This document shows, piece after piece, positions 8,872-17,934 of a DNA stretch of 64,000 bases. Below the pieces are notes generated by a model. That model was not told the DNA's origin, made no database searches, and saw only the letters and a program-made list of their open reading frames with translations. Source of the stretch: CAIMZW01 sp037130455 (GTDB lineage Bacteria > Actinomycetota > Actinomycetes > Nanopelagicales > Nanopelagicaceae). Both the position numbers and the translations under genes were made by a program. Within the stretch, counting starts at the first letter, position 1, and each line of letters starts with the position of its first letter. Location of the stretch: positions 1-64,000 of the forward strand of contig JBAXSZ010000001.1 in NCBI GenBank assembly GCA_037130455.1. Direction: 5' to 3'.

Positions 8872-10185
8872 GTGAGCATTTTTTGGGATATCGCCCTAGT
8901 CCTCTTTTTCATCGGGGTGGCTAGCTTCTTCGTGGCGGCCGAAATTGCCTTGATTTCGTTGCGGGACTCTCAGGTTCGCCAGCTAGAGGGGGCCAGTGCC
9001 AGAGCTAACCGGGTCGTAAAGTTGCACAAGAACCCCAACCGTTTTCTGGCCGCCGCACAGGTAGGCGTGACCTTCTGTGGCTTCCTGTCGGCAGCGCTGG
9101 GCTCGGAACGGCTGGGAAAGTATGTGATTCCGCGGTTAGAGGAAGCCGGCCTCTCCCACGGCATGAGCACCACCGCATCCTTAGTCCTTTTGACCACTGG
9201 AATCGCCTACTTCTCTTTGGTCTTTGGCGAACTAGTTCCCAAGCGTTTGGCCTTACTTCGTACCGAGCAAATCTCCTTGATGGCTGCCCCAACCATTGAC
9301 CGGTTGGCCATGGTCTTTAGGCCGATCATCTGGGTTTTGTCCCGTTCCACAGATGTGGTCTTTAAGTTGATGGGCATGGATTCCAAAGAGGCGCGGAGTG
9401 AAATCTCCGAAGCGGAATTGGTGGATCTTGTCACCGGCCACACCGCCTTGAGTGATGAAGAACGCGACATCGTAGAAGAAGTATTCAACGCCAGCGAAAT
9501 GGCCGTTCATGAAATTATGGTTCCTCGCATCGAAGTTGATTTTCTCGATGCAAACTTAACTATTTCCGATGCAACCAAAATTGCGGTGGAAAAATCACAT
9601 TCGCGCTACCCAGTTACTCGTGGTTCCAGCGATGAGGTAATTGGATTCATCCATATTCGAGATTTGTTAAATACCCAGGTCAATCCTTCGCCCAGCACAA
9701 CTACCTTGATGGATCTCATTCGTCCGGTGCCGTTCTTGCCTGGCACTAAAGGAGTGCTGCCCGCACTTACGGAACTTCGAAGCAAGAAGCAGCACATCGC
9801 AATTGTGTTGGATGAGTACGGCGGAACTGATGGGATCATCACTTTGGAGGATTTAGTCGAACGCCTCATTGGGGATATTCAGGATGAATATGACACTGAT
9901 CCGGGGGAAGTGACACCTCAGGATCGAACCGGTGATTTTGAAATCGATGGGTTGATTTCCTTGGAAGATCTCTTGGATCAAACCGATATGAAAATTCCAG
10001 AAGGTCCATACGAAACCGTTGGCGGCTTCGTCATGCATTACTTGGGACGATTGCCTCGTGTTCACGATGTTGTAATGGTTGAAAACTTACGACTAACAGT
10101 TCTTACGGTCGAAGGAAAACGTGCCGGTCAAATATTAATCTCGCAAGTCGATACCGATTTATGGAAAGATGAGAAACATGACTGA
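8872..10185 (+). CDS. CorC/HlyC-type membrane protein (DUF21 + CBS + CorC_HlyC)
   Basis: The 437-residue protein has an N-terminal DUF21 membrane domain (about 1-190, three to four helices), a CBS pair (about 210-330, containing MVPRIEVDFLD and DEYGGTDGIITLEDLVERLIGDIQDEY) and a C-terminal CorC_HlyC domain. This layout is known from proteins tied to magnesium or cobalt export and often mis-named hemolysins. The GTG start is set by the family N-terminus and the -10 six bases upstream. The end overlaps trpS by 8 bases. Confidence 0.9.
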   Translation: MSIFWDIALVLFFIGVASFFVAAEIALISLRDSQVRQLEGASARANRVVKLHKNPNRFLAAAQVGVTFCGFLSAALGSERLGKYVIPRLEEAGLSHGMSTTASLVLLTTGIAYFSLVFGELVPKRLALLRTEQISLMAAPTIDRLAMVFRPIIWVLSRSTDVVFKLMGMDSKEARSEISEAELVDLVTGHTALSDEERDIVEEVFNASEMAVHEIMVPRIEVDFLDANLTISDATKIAVEKSHSRYPVTRGSSDEVIGFIHIRDLLNTQVNPSPSTTTLMDLIRPVPFLPGTKGVLPALTELRSKKQHIAIVLDEYGGTDGIITLEDLVERLIGDIQDEYDTDPGEVTPQDRTGDFEIDGLISLEDLLDQTDMKIPEGPYETVGGFVMHYLGRLPRVHDVVMVENLRLTVLTVEGKRAGQILISQVDTDLWKDEKHD

Positions 10186-11188
10186 AGCTAAAAAGCGCGT
10201 TTTATCTGGAATTCAACCCACTAGCGACTCTTTCCATTTAGGAAACTATGTTGGAGCGGTAAAAAACTGGATCACGATGCAAGAAGAGAATGATGCTTTT
10301 TACTGTGTGGTCGATCTCCACTCCTTGACCGTGGAACAAGATCCAGCTTTGCTACGCAAGCGAACTCTGACTTCAGTAGCGCAACTGATTGCATTGGGCC
10401 TTGACCCGGAAAAATGCACGCTTTTTATTCAATCCCAAGTACCAGCACATAATCAACTTGCTTGGATTATGGAATGTGTCACTGGGTTTGGCGAGGCTAG
10501 CCGAATGACGCAATTCAAGGATAAATCCCAAAAAAATGGTAACGATCGAACGGTTGTCGGTCTCTTTACCTATCCGATGCTGATGGCTGCCGACATTTTG
10601 TTGTATCAAACCAATTTTGTTCCTGTCGGAGAAGATCAACGTCAGCATGTAGAATTAACCCGAGATCTAGCCACAAGATTTAACAGTAAGTATGGAAAAT
10701 CCTTTGTGGTTCCCGAGCCGTACATCATGAAGGCAACAGCGAAAATTTACGATCTTCAAGATCCAACGTCAAAAATGAGCAAATCTGCTGATTCTGCCTC
10801 TGGTTTGATTGAGCTTCTGGATACGCCGGAAGTAAATACCAAGAAGATTAAATCTGCCGTCACCGACACTGGACGTGAAATTTTATTTGACGAGACAAAC
10901 AAGGCCGGTATTTCCAATCTACTCACGATTCATAGTTCACTCTCTGGCAAGAGTATTTCGGAATTGGAAAGTGAATTCGCTGGTAAGGGTTACGGGGATT
11001 TCAAAGGAGCTGTTGCCGAAGTCGTTGTAGAAACTTTGCGCCCAGTCAGGGATAAAACCCATGAATTACTTAGCGATGGTAATTACCTGGCATCGGTTTT
11101 GAAACAAGGAGCGCAAAAAGCAGCAGAAGTAGCCGATGCAACTGTGAAACATGTTTATGAAGTTCTTGGCCTCATTCCACGGGCATAA
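10178..11188 (+). CDS. trpS: Tryptophanyl-tRNA synthetase
   Basis: This class I synthetase charges tRNA-Trp. The HIGH-type motif is FHLGN at residues 19-23, after LSGIQPTSDS, and the KMSKS loop reads SKMSKSADS. The 336-residue length from ATG 10178 is standard. An alternative in-frame ATG at 10169 would overlap the upstream gene by 17 bases. I prefer 10178 because GGAAAG lies 9 bases upstream and the family starts close to it. Confidence 0.95.
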   Translation: MTEAKKRVLSGIQPTSDSFHLGNYVGAVKNWITMQEENDAFYCVVDLHSLTVEQDPALLRKRTLTSVAQLIALGLDPEKCTLFIQSQVPAHNQLAWIMECVTGFGEASRMTQFKDKSQKNGNDRTVVGLFTYPMLMAADILLYQTNFVPVGEDQRQHVELTRDLATRFNSKYGKSFVVPEPYIMKATAKIYDLQDPTSKMSKSADSASGLIELLDTPEVNTKKIKSAVTDTGREILFDETNKAGISNLLTIHSSLSGKSISELESEFAGKGYGDFKGAVAEVVVETLRPVRDKTHELLSDGNYLASVLKQGAQKAAEVADATVKHVYEVLGLIPRA

Positions 11189-12200
11189 ATCGAACGGCCG
11201 AATCAGCGCCATCGGTTTAATCCTTTTATTTTCGCTGCTTCCTAGTGTGGCTGAAGGTGCCGCGTATCCCCGCATCGCCATTGTTTACGACAATGGTGGC
11301 CGCGGTGATCGAGCAGTTAATGATGCGGCGGCTTCGGGTATCGATTTAGCAAAGAAGAAGTTCCATCTCTCGGCATTAGATATCCGCGAACTCGTAACAG
11401 ATGGCACCGAAACTGATCGTGAAAATAGATTAAGATTTTTAGCAAAAGCTGGATACGCCCTGATCATCACCACTGGCTCGGCATTCATCCCTGCGTTAAC
11501 CATCGTTGCTGGTGAATTTCCGGCAACACAATTTGCAGTAATTAACGATCAAACATTGCCCATGATCAATGTGACTTCAGCAGTTTTCGCAGATGCGCAA
11601 GGTGCCTTCTTGGCCGGGATCACAGCCGCCATGAGTTCCAAATTAGGTAGGGTCGGCTTGGTTACCAATGTGGAGGATCCACAGTCATTAAATGTTATTT
11701 CTGCATTCACCCGTGGTGCAAATTACGGAAAGACAGGCATCAAGGTCTTCATCAGGAATTCACAAGATACCCCGCTTGCCGATGTTGCCTATCTGAACTC
11801 CCAAAAGGTGGATGTAATTTATTCTCGTTGGTACAAATCTGGTGAGGTAGTTGCCGCAATTTCAAAAATTAATGTTGCAAAGCCCGCGACTTCGAAGATT
11901 AAACTTATCGGCGAAGCCCCAGAGCAGTTCTTTTTGGGAAATAAAGATACTCAGAAAATATTGATTGCTTCTGTTCTCAATCATGTCGATATCGCAATGG
12001 TCGAACTTGTCGGGGCAACTCTCAAGGGCCAATCCTTTGCCGACATAGTAGATCCGGTGAACGGGGTATATGGGCATCAATTTTCCATCAAAGATGGTGG
12101 TATTGATCTTTCATTAGTAGTTCCAAATCCAACTATTTCTGCAAAAGTTGCCGCAGCCAAGAAGGCAATACTTTCTGGACAACTCAAAGTTGCCAGCTAA
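11157..12200 (+). CDS. BMP-family (PnrA-like) substrate-binding protein, probable nucleoside importer component
   Basis: After an N-terminal export signal (hydrophobic SAIGLILLFSLLPSVAEGA), the protein has the Bmp fold opening IAIVYDNGGRGDRAVNDAA, which matches purine-nucleoside-binding proteins of ABC importers. There is no lipobox cysteine, so it is a soluble secreted or tethered form rather than the usual lipoprotein. Start is uncertain: ATG 11151 or 11157, both overlapping trpS by over 30 bases, with no later usual start before the signal. No ABC permease genes are adjacent. Location before cdd-deoA-add supports a nucleoside role. Confidence 0.82.
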   Translation: MKFLASFHGHKSNGRISAIGLILLFSLLPSVAEGAAYPRIAIVYDNGGRGDRAVNDAAASGIDLAKKKFHLSALDIRELVTDGTETDRENRLRFLAKAGYALIITTGSAFIPALTIVAGEFPATQFAVINDQTLPMINVTSAVFADAQGAFLAGITAAMSSKLGRVGLVTNVEDPQSLNVISAFTRGANYGKTGIKVFIRNSQDTPLADVAYLNSQKVDVIYSRWYKSGEVVAAISKINVAKPATSKIKLIGEAPEQFFLGNKDTQKILIASVLNHVDIAMVELVGATLKGQSFADIVDPVNGVYGHQFSIKDGGIDLSLVVPNPTISAKVAAAKKAILSGQLKVAS

Positions 12201-12236
12201 ATAAGTACAAGGATTAACTACTTGCCCAATTCTCAG

Positions 12237-12242
12237 TAGACT
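12237..12242 (+). promoter_or_regulatory. Putative -10 (TAGACT), leaderless cdd
   Basis: TAGACT ends 7 bases before the ATG of cdd, with no ribosome-binding site between. It would drive a cdd-deoA-add unit separate from the binding-protein gene. Confidence 0.5.
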
Positions 12243-12249
12243 CAACCGC

Positions 12250-12654
12250 ATGATCGACATCGATTGGCCAGGGCTAAAAGCGCATGCTGAAGCTGTGATG
12301 GCTAAGGCTTACGCGCCCTATTCAAAATTCCCTGTTGGAGTAGCTGGGCTCGTTGACGATGGCCGAATTGTTAAAGGATGTAATGTTGAAAATGCTAGTT
12401 ATGGCTTAGGCCTCTGTGCTGAATGTGGCATGGTTTCGGACTTGGCTTCTAGCGGTGGTGGCAGACTTGTTGCAGTCGTTTGTGTGGATGGGCGGGGAAA
12501 TTACCTGTCCCCATGTGGAAGATGTCGCCAATTACTTTTTGAGCATGGTGGAAAAGAAGTACTGTTTATGACCGAAGCGGGACCCCAACCAATGTCGCAC
12601 CTTTTGCCTTGGGCATTTGGTCCAGAAGATTTAGGAATCAATCCACGTGGCTGA
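12250..12654 (+). CDS. cdd: Cytidine deaminase
   Basis: The 134-residue enzyme converts cytidine and deoxycytidine to uridine and deoxyuridine. The zinc motifs of the small tetrameric class are present: NVENASYGLGLCAECG, with the catalytic Glu after Cys-Ala, and SPCGRCRQ with two further Cys ligands. Its product is the substrate of DeoA, whose gene overlaps it by 8 bases. Confidence 0.95.
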   Translation: MIDIDWPGLKAHAEAVMAKAYAPYSKFPVGVAGLVDDGRIVKGCNVENASYGLGLCAECGMVSDLASSGGGRLVAVVCVDGRGNYLSPCGRCRQLLFEHGGKEVLFMTEAGPQPMSHLLPWAFGPEDLGINPRG

Positions 12655-13942
12655 ATTATTTGCTGCAGTTGAAATAATCGCTGCAAAAAGAGATAAGCAT
12701 GAAATATCCGATCCACAAATCGACTGGATTATTGATGCCTATACCCGAGGAGTAGTTGCCGACGAACAAATGTCAGCGCTGCTCATGGCGATTTTGCTTA
12801 ATGGAATGAATTCCAGAGAGATTTCACGTTGGACCGATGCCATGATCAATAGTGGTGAACGAATGGAATGGTCCGCGCTGGACCGACCTACAGTCGATAA
12901 ACATTCCACTGGTGGCGTTGGCGACAAAATTACTTTGCCCTTGGCACCACTAGTCGCTGCCTGCGGTGCTGCTGTCCCACAATTATCTGGCCGCGGGTTG
13001 GGCCACACCGGCGGAACCTTGGACAAATTGGAATCCATCCCAGGTTGGCGAGCATCCCTGTCCAATGAAGAGATGCTCTCCGTTCTTCAAAAGTGTGGCG
13101 CAGTAGTCTGCGCCGCCGGAACCGGATTGGCTCCTGCGGATAAGAAGCTTTATGCCCTTCGCGATGTCACGGCTACTGTTGAGGCTATACCGCTAATAGC
13201 TTCTTCAATTATGAGTAAGAAAATTGCCGAAGGAACCGGGGCGCTGGTTCTCGACGTTAAAACCGGCGTCGGAGCCTTCATGAGCGACCCAGATCGCGCC
13301 CGCGAATTGGCCAGAACAATGGTGGAGTTAGGTACTCGAGCTGGCGTTAAGACACTTGCACTTGTTACTGCCATGGATATTCCTTTGGGTCTGACCGCAG
13401 GGAATGCCCTAGAAGTCCGTGAATCCGTTGAAGTCTTGGCCGGCGGAGGTCCATCCGATGTGGTTGAGCTCACCGTTTTATTAGCTCGAGAAATGCTGCA
13501 AGCCGCTGGTGTGAAATCAGATGTGGATCCAGCTGATGCTCTGAAAAATGGAACTGCCATGGATCACTGGCGCAGAATGATTTCAGCCCAGGGTGGAGAT
13601 CCCGATGCTCAATTGCCAGTAGCTAAAGAGAGCATGGAAATTGTTGCGGATTCCGACGGTGAACTTATCGATATGAACGCAATGAAAGTCGGGATAGCTG
13701 CTTGGAGATTAGGTGCTGGCCGTTCCAGACAAGGTGAAAAAGTACAAGCCGGAGCTGGGATAGAAATTCATGCAAAGCCCGGGACTTTGGTCCGAAAAGG
13801 TCAATCCATTTTCACGCTGCATACCGATGAATCAGACCGTTTTGCTCGTGCCGTGGAAGCTCTGGAAGGCGCACTTCGAATCAGTAATACTGGTGAGAAA
13901 GTAGCTCGACTTCCACTAATTGTTGATCGAATCGAAGCTTGA
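12647..13942 (+). CDS. deoA: Thymidine / pyrimidine-nucleoside phosphorylase
   Basis: The 431-residue enzyme splits pyrimidine (deoxy)nucleosides with phosphate to base and (deoxy)ribose-1-phosphate. The family signature KHSTGGVGDKIT and the GRGLGHTGGTLDKLESIPG block are present, followed by a C-terminal PYNP domain. GTG 12647 is the start, in an 8-base overlap with cdd. The sugar phosphate would feed the mutase and DeoC encoded from 20507 downward on the other strand. Confidence 0.95.
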   Translation: MAELFAAVEIIAAKRDKHEISDPQIDWIIDAYTRGVVADEQMSALLMAILLNGMNSREISRWTDAMINSGERMEWSALDRPTVDKHSTGGVGDKITLPLAPLVAACGAAVPQLSGRGLGHTGGTLDKLESIPGWRASLSNEEMLSVLQKCGAVVCAAGTGLAPADKKLYALRDVTATVEAIPLIASSIMSKKIAEGTGALVLDVKTGVGAFMSDPDRARELARTMVELGTRAGVKTLALVTAMDIPLGLTAGNALEVRESVEVLAGGGPSDVVELTVLLAREMLQAAGVKSDVDPADALKNGTAMDHWRRMISAQGGDPDAQLPVAKESMEIVADSDGELIDMNAMKVGIAAWRLGAGRSRQGEKVQAGAGIEIHAKPGTLVRKGQSIFTLHTDESDRFARAVEALEGALRISNTGEKVARLPLIVDRIEA

Positions 13943-13943
13943 A

Positions 13944-15038
13944 ATGAGTCTAACTTCTGTCCCTTCAGTAGATCAGATCAAACGGCTTCCCAAAGCAGTT
14001 TTGCATGACCATCTTGATGGTGGATTACGGCCAGAAACAATCATCGAAATCGCTAATGAAATCGGTTACTTGGAACTACCAACTCAAGATCCAGCAGAGC
14101 TTGCAGATTGGTTTCAAGAATCTTGCGATTCAGGTTCATTGGTTCGTTACCTGGAAACTTTTGAACACACGATCGCGGTCATGCAACGTGAGCAGGACAT
14201 CGTTCGGATTGCTCGCGAATGTGCCGTAGATCTTGCTCGGGACGGCGTCGTGTATGCCGAAGTTAGAGGCGCACCAGAATTATTCACGCGAGCCGGTTTG
14301 ACCCTTAACCAAGTAATTGAAGCGACTACCGAAGGCTTCAAGCAGGGGATGGAACAAGCTTCTGCAGAAGGATTCCAGATTCGGGTAGAGCAACTTCTTT
14401 GTGCACTTCGACAAAATGATCACGCGCAATTAATAGCGGAAAAAGTTGTCGAATTTCGCGACAAAGGCGTGGTTGGTTTCGACATCGCCGGACCTGAAGA
14501 TGGATTTCCACCAACAAGGCAGCAGGAGGCTTTTGATTATTTGCGCCAAGAGAATGCGCACTTCACGATCCATGCCGGCGAAGCATTTGGCCTACCTTCC
14601 ATTTGGCAAGCCATTCAAATGTGCGGAGCTGAACGCTTAGGGCACGGTGTCAGAATCATCGAAGATATTGATTTATCAGGAGAAAAGCCGGTACTCGGGA
14701 AATTGGCTTCATACGTCCGGGATCGGCGAATTCCTTTGGAATTATGTCCCACTTCCAATCTACAAACTGGAGCTGCATCTTCCATCGAAACTCATCCCAT
14801 TGGCGCACTAGCAAAACTTAGATTCCGCGTGACTATCAATACGGATAACCGACTAATGAGCAGAACTTCGATGTCGCATGAAATGTCTGAAGTTGTACGT
14901 GCTTTTGATTGGACACTTCTCGACCTTCAGCGAGTCACGATCAATGCCTTGAAGAGCGCGTTTATTCCTTTTGAGGAGCGATTGGCAATAATCGAAACAA
15001 TCGTTAAACCCGGCTTTTTAGAGATCGCTTCGGAATAG
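13944..15038 (+). CDS. add: Adenosine deaminase
   Basis: The 364-residue metallo-hydrolase converts adenosine and deoxyadenosine to inosine forms, which PNP can cleave. Zinc ligands are in AVLHDHLDGG (HxH), IHAGEAFG and the terminal NTD of INTDNRLMSRTS. The catalytic Glu is in HAGEA, and ELCPTSN is typical. The open frame reaches back into deoA, but ATG 13944 begins one base after the deoA stop and matches the family start. Confidence 0.95.
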   Translation: MSLTSVPSVDQIKRLPKAVLHDHLDGGLRPETIIEIANEIGYLELPTQDPAELADWFQESCDSGSLVRYLETFEHTIAVMQREQDIVRIARECAVDLARDGVVYAEVRGAPELFTRAGLTLNQVIEATTEGFKQGMEQASAEGFQIRVEQLLCALRQNDHAQLIAEKVVEFRDKGVVGFDIAGPEDGFPPTRQQEAFDYLRQENAHFTIHAGEAFGLPSIWQAIQMCGAERLGHGVRIIEDIDLSGEKPVLGKLASYVRDRRIPLELCPTSNLQTGAASSIETHPIGALAKLRFRVTINTDNRLMSRTSMSHEMSEVVRAFDWTLLDLQRVTINALKSAFIPFEERLAIIETIVKPGFLEIASE

Positions 15039-15095
15039 ATCCCTTCTCTGTCGCTGAACTCACTTCACTTTGACTGCCACCTCGCGTCGAATTCA

Positions 15096-15124
15096 TTGAC
15101 TTCTCAACGCAACAAGCGTTCAAT
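15096..15124 (+). promoter_or_regulatory. Putative promoter with an inverted repeat in its spacer, before the usp gene
   Basis: TTGACT (15096-15101) and TTCAAT (15119-15124) are 17 bases apart. The inverted repeat AACGC (15106-15110) / GCGTT (15116-15120), with a 5-base centre, lies in the spacer where a repressor could block polymerase. The transcript would have a leader with an AAGGAG site. Apart from this the 120-base gap looks empty. Confidence 0.4.
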
Positions 15125-15158
15125 GATTTTCTAAGAAAGTCATTCGAAGGAGCTGAAA

Positions 15159-15620
15159 ATGTCTCATGAAGAAGTTTCAATTCCCAAAGGTTTAATGGTT
15201 GTAGGCGTGGATGGTTCGCCGACTTCCCTTGCTGCGTTGCGTTGGGCGGCCGCTAATGCGCCACTGCTCAATATGTCTATCGAAGCAATTTGTGCATGGG
15301 ACAACATATCTTTTGCGACAGATTTACTGGCCGTCGGCTTTGGATCCAGTGGTGTCGTGGACACAACCGATGCTGAGAGCATCGCGAAACGGATTGTGGA
15401 AAGCGCAGCAGCCGAAATATTCACCGTTGCTAGACCGCTCGATTTGCAATTGAACACATATGAAGGTGGAGCCACCGAGGTTTTCCTAGAAAAAAGTAAA
15501 TCGGCGCAGATGCTAGTACTTGGGTCGCGAGGGCACGGCGCCATCGCCGACCTCTTCTTGGGTTCAGTAAGCAACAACTGCAGCGCAAAGGCAAAATGCC
15601 CTGTGCTGGTAGTTCACTAA
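15159..15620 (+). CDS. Universal stress protein (UspA family)
   Basis: This 153-residue single-domain Usp has a VVGVDGSPTS start and the ATP-binding pattern LGSRGHGAIADLFLGSVSNNC near the C-terminus. Such cytoplasmic proteins bind ATP and are induced by stress or starvation, but their targets are seldom known. A clear AAGGAG lies 7 bases before the ATG. It converges on the deoxyribose operon with a 12-base gap. Confidence 0.9.
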   Translation: MSHEEVSIPKGLMVVGVDGSPTSLAALRWAAANAPLLNMSIEAICAWDNISFATDLLAVGFGSSGVVDTTDAESIAKRIVESAAAEIFTVARPLDLQLNTYEGGATEVFLEKSKSAQMLVLGSRGHGAIADLFLGSVSNNCSAKAKCPVLVVH

Positions 15621-15632
15621 GAATTACCGATA

Positions 15633-16472
15633 CTAGATGCCGATTGGGTGCCAGACAGTTTTGTGCTCCATGAAGGATTGAATTCGAAGGACTGATTGAT
15701 CTTCATTGAATCGATAAATTCGCTTCAGATTTTCAGCTCCCGAATGTCGGGTTTCCTCCTCTAACTTCTTGGAAAGTCCCGAGACGTCAATTCCATCTAC
15801 ATCCATATGCCCGCCCATCCACGGCGCAAGTTCTGTTGCTCTACCGGTGAGAATATTTACAACCCCGGCAGGAACATCGCTTGTCGCCAACGCTTCACTA
15901 AGGGTAATAGCGGGAAGTGGGTATTTTTCGCTGGCTATAACAACGGCCGTGTTTCCGCCAGCAAGTACTGGAGCTAAACCACTGACCAATCCCAGGAGTG
16001 AATTCTTTTGATCTGCAAACACTCCCACAACTCCCAAATGTTCTGGAATCGTAAAGTTGTAATAGGGACCAGATACCGAATTTGTTGCGCCGCTGATGGA
16101 TGCAATCTTGTCGCACCAGCCCGCATACCAAACCCAAGTATCGATAGCTTTCTCTACCTGAGATTTCGCATTCTTAAAGTTAATTCCTTCAAGGGCAACG
16201 ATCTCTTCAGCAAATTGAAAGATTCGACCTTCCATAACTTCGGCAACTCGGTAGAGAATTTGCCCTCGGTTATATGCGGTCGCACTGCTCCAGCCATTGA
16301 CGGCAGCGCGGGCGCTAACAATCGCATCTCGTAAATCTTTTCTGGAAGCCTGGCAGGGATTGGCAAGGAAGTTGCCGTGTGCATCCACTACTTCATAGAC
16401 CCGGCCAGATTCACTTCTAGGGAAAGCGCCCCCGATATAGAGTTTGTAGGTCTTCTTAACATCTACTCTCAT
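15633..16472 (-). CDS. Shortened aldehyde dehydrogenase-like protein, catalytic domain missing
   Basis: The 279 residues match the N-terminal NAD-binding half of aldehyde dehydrogenases (about 8-225) and then pass into a short non-ALDH tail. The PWNF asparagine block reads FADQKN, the KPAE lysine block reads VIASE, and the sequence ends before the catalytic Glu and Cys, so dehydrogenase activity is not expected. No remnant of the missing half follows the stop. A short ALDH-like gene beside a full one near deoC also occurs in other actinobacteria, as I recall, suggesting a conserved partner subunit. It starts 1 base after the ALDH stop. Confidence 0.8.
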   Translation of the reverse strand: MRVDVKKTYKLYIGGAFPRSESGRVYEVVDAHGNFLANPCQASRKDLRDAIVSARAAVNGWSSATAYNRGQILYRVAEVMEGRIFQFAEEIVALEGINFKNAKSQVEKAIDTWVWYAGWCDKIASISGATNSVSGPYYNFTIPEHLGVVGVFADQKNSLLGLVSGLAPVLAGGNTAVVIASEKYPLPAITLSEALATSDVPAGVVNILTGRATELAPWMGGHMDVDGIDVSGLSKKLEEETRHSGAENLKRIYRFNEDQSVLRIQSFMEHKTVWHPIGI

Positions 16473-16473
16473 A

Positions 16474-17916
16474 TTATTTTTCGCCCTTCAAGTAGGCAGC
16501 TAATCCGTGTCGTCCGCCTTCGCGACCCCATCCAGATTCCTTATATCCACCAAAAGGACTAGCTGGATCGAATTTATTAAAGGTATTTGCCCAAATGACG
16601 CCAGCGCGTAATCGTTGACTGGTCCACAAAATCTTGGATCCCTTGTCGGTCCAAATTCCCGCTGATAATCCGTAAGGGGTGTTGTTCGCTTTTTCGATCG
16701 CTTCTTGTGGCGTTCGAAATGTGAGGACAGAAAGTACTGGTCCGAAAATCTCTTCGCGGGCAATTCTGTGGGCTTGGGTGACGCCGGTGAAAATTGTAGG
16801 GGGATACCAAAAACCTTCTGCTGGTATCTGGCATTGAGGACTCCAGCGTTGTGCACCTTCGGCATCACCACTCTCGGCCAGTTCCTTGATTCGAGCAAGC
16901 TGTTCTGAACTATTTATAGCGCCGAGGTCGGTATTTTTATCTAACGGATCTCCAACTCGAATGAGGGTCATTCGGTGTTTGAGTTTTTCAAGGAGTTCCT
17001 CTTGGATATTTTCTTGAACTAACAAACGCGAACCGGCACAGCAAACATGCCCTTGATTGAAAAATATTCCGTTAACAATGCCCTCTACTGCTTCATCTAT
17101 AGGCGCATCTTCATAAACAATATTTGCAGCCTTGCCACCAAGTTCTAAAGTGACGCTCTTTTTCGAACCGGCAACGGCACGGGCTATCGCCTTTCCAACT
17201 GCAGTGGAGCCCGTGAAGGCAATCTTGTCGACATCGGGATGATTGACTAGGAATGAACCTGTACTTCCATCACCGGTAATGACATTGACGACACCTTCGG
17301 GCAGTCCTGCTTGTTGGCAGACTTCCGCGAAGAGCAGGGCGGTGAGTGGTGTGGTTTCGGCTGGTTTTAAGACAACAGTATTGCCTGTGGCCAACGCCGG
17401 AGCCACCTTCCAGGCCAACATGAGCAGTGGAAAATTCCACGGGATAATTTGGCCAACTACTCCATGAGGTTTTGGATCAGCGCCTAAGCCGGCGTGATCT
17501 AGTTTGTCCGCCCAACCGGCGTGATAAAAGAAATGGGCAGCAGCAAGCGGAACATCAACATCTCGAGATTCACGAATGGGCTTGCCATTGTCTAATGTTT
17601 CTAGGACTGCGAATTCGCGCGCACGTTCCTGCAAAATTCGAGCGATTCTGAAGAGAAATTTCCCTCGAGCGGACGGGGAGAGTTTTGACCAAGTTTTCGA
17701 GTAAGCCTTTCGTGCAGCTGCTACCGCTACATCTACATCATATTCATTGGCGTAACTAATACTGGCAATGACTTTTTCGGTCGCAGGGTTAATGGTGTCA
17801 AAAAACTTGCCACTCTTTGCCTCCACAAAAGAGCCATCAATAAAAAGGCCGTACCTCTCTCGTAGATTGAGAATAGAAGTTGACTCGGGCGCTGGCGCAT
17901 ATTCGAAATTAGTCAT
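16474..17916 (-). CDS. Aldehyde dehydrogenase, probably for acetaldehyde from deoxyribose
   Basis: The 480-residue enzyme has a full active site: N161 in IPWNFP, the NAD lysine in VVLKPAE, E258 in LELGGK and C292 in QGHVCCAGSR. It belongs to the NAD(P)-dependent ALDH superfamily. Substrate cannot be read from sequence, but DeoC, encoded 18 bases upstream, releases acetaldehyde, so oxidation to acetate is the simplest reading. It is followed by the truncated ALDH-like gene. Confidence 0.92.
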   Translation of the reverse strand: MTNFEYAPAPESTSILNLRERYGLFIDGSFVEAKSGKFFDTINPATEKVIASISYANEYDVDVAVAAARKAYSKTWSKLSPSARGKFLFRIARILQERAREFAVLETLDNGKPIRESRDVDVPLAAAHFFYHAGWADKLDHAGLGADPKPHGVVGQIIPWNFPLLMLAWKVAPALATGNTVVLKPAETTPLTALLFAEVCQQAGLPEGVVNVITGDGSTGSFLVNHPDVDKIAFTGSTAVGKAIARAVAGSKKSVTLELGGKAANIVYEDAPIDEAVEGIVNGIFFNQGHVCCAGSRLLVQENIQEELLEKLKHRMTLIRVGDPLDKNTDLGAINSSEQLARIKELAESGDAEGAQRWSPQCQIPAEGFWYPPTIFTGVTQAHRIAREEIFGPVLSVLTFRTPQEAIEKANNTPYGLSAGIWTDKGSKILWTSQRLRAGVIWANTFNKFDPASPFGGYKESGWGREGGRHGLAAYLKGEK

Positions 17917-17934
17917 GTGTTTTTTGCTTTCGCA

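Noticed and set aside
15633..16472. Short ALDH-like gene as a frameshifted pseudogene
   Set aside because: I looked for the missing catalytic half after its stop: only 12 bases separate it from the convergent stress-protein gene. The frame has no internal break, so it is a genuine short gene.
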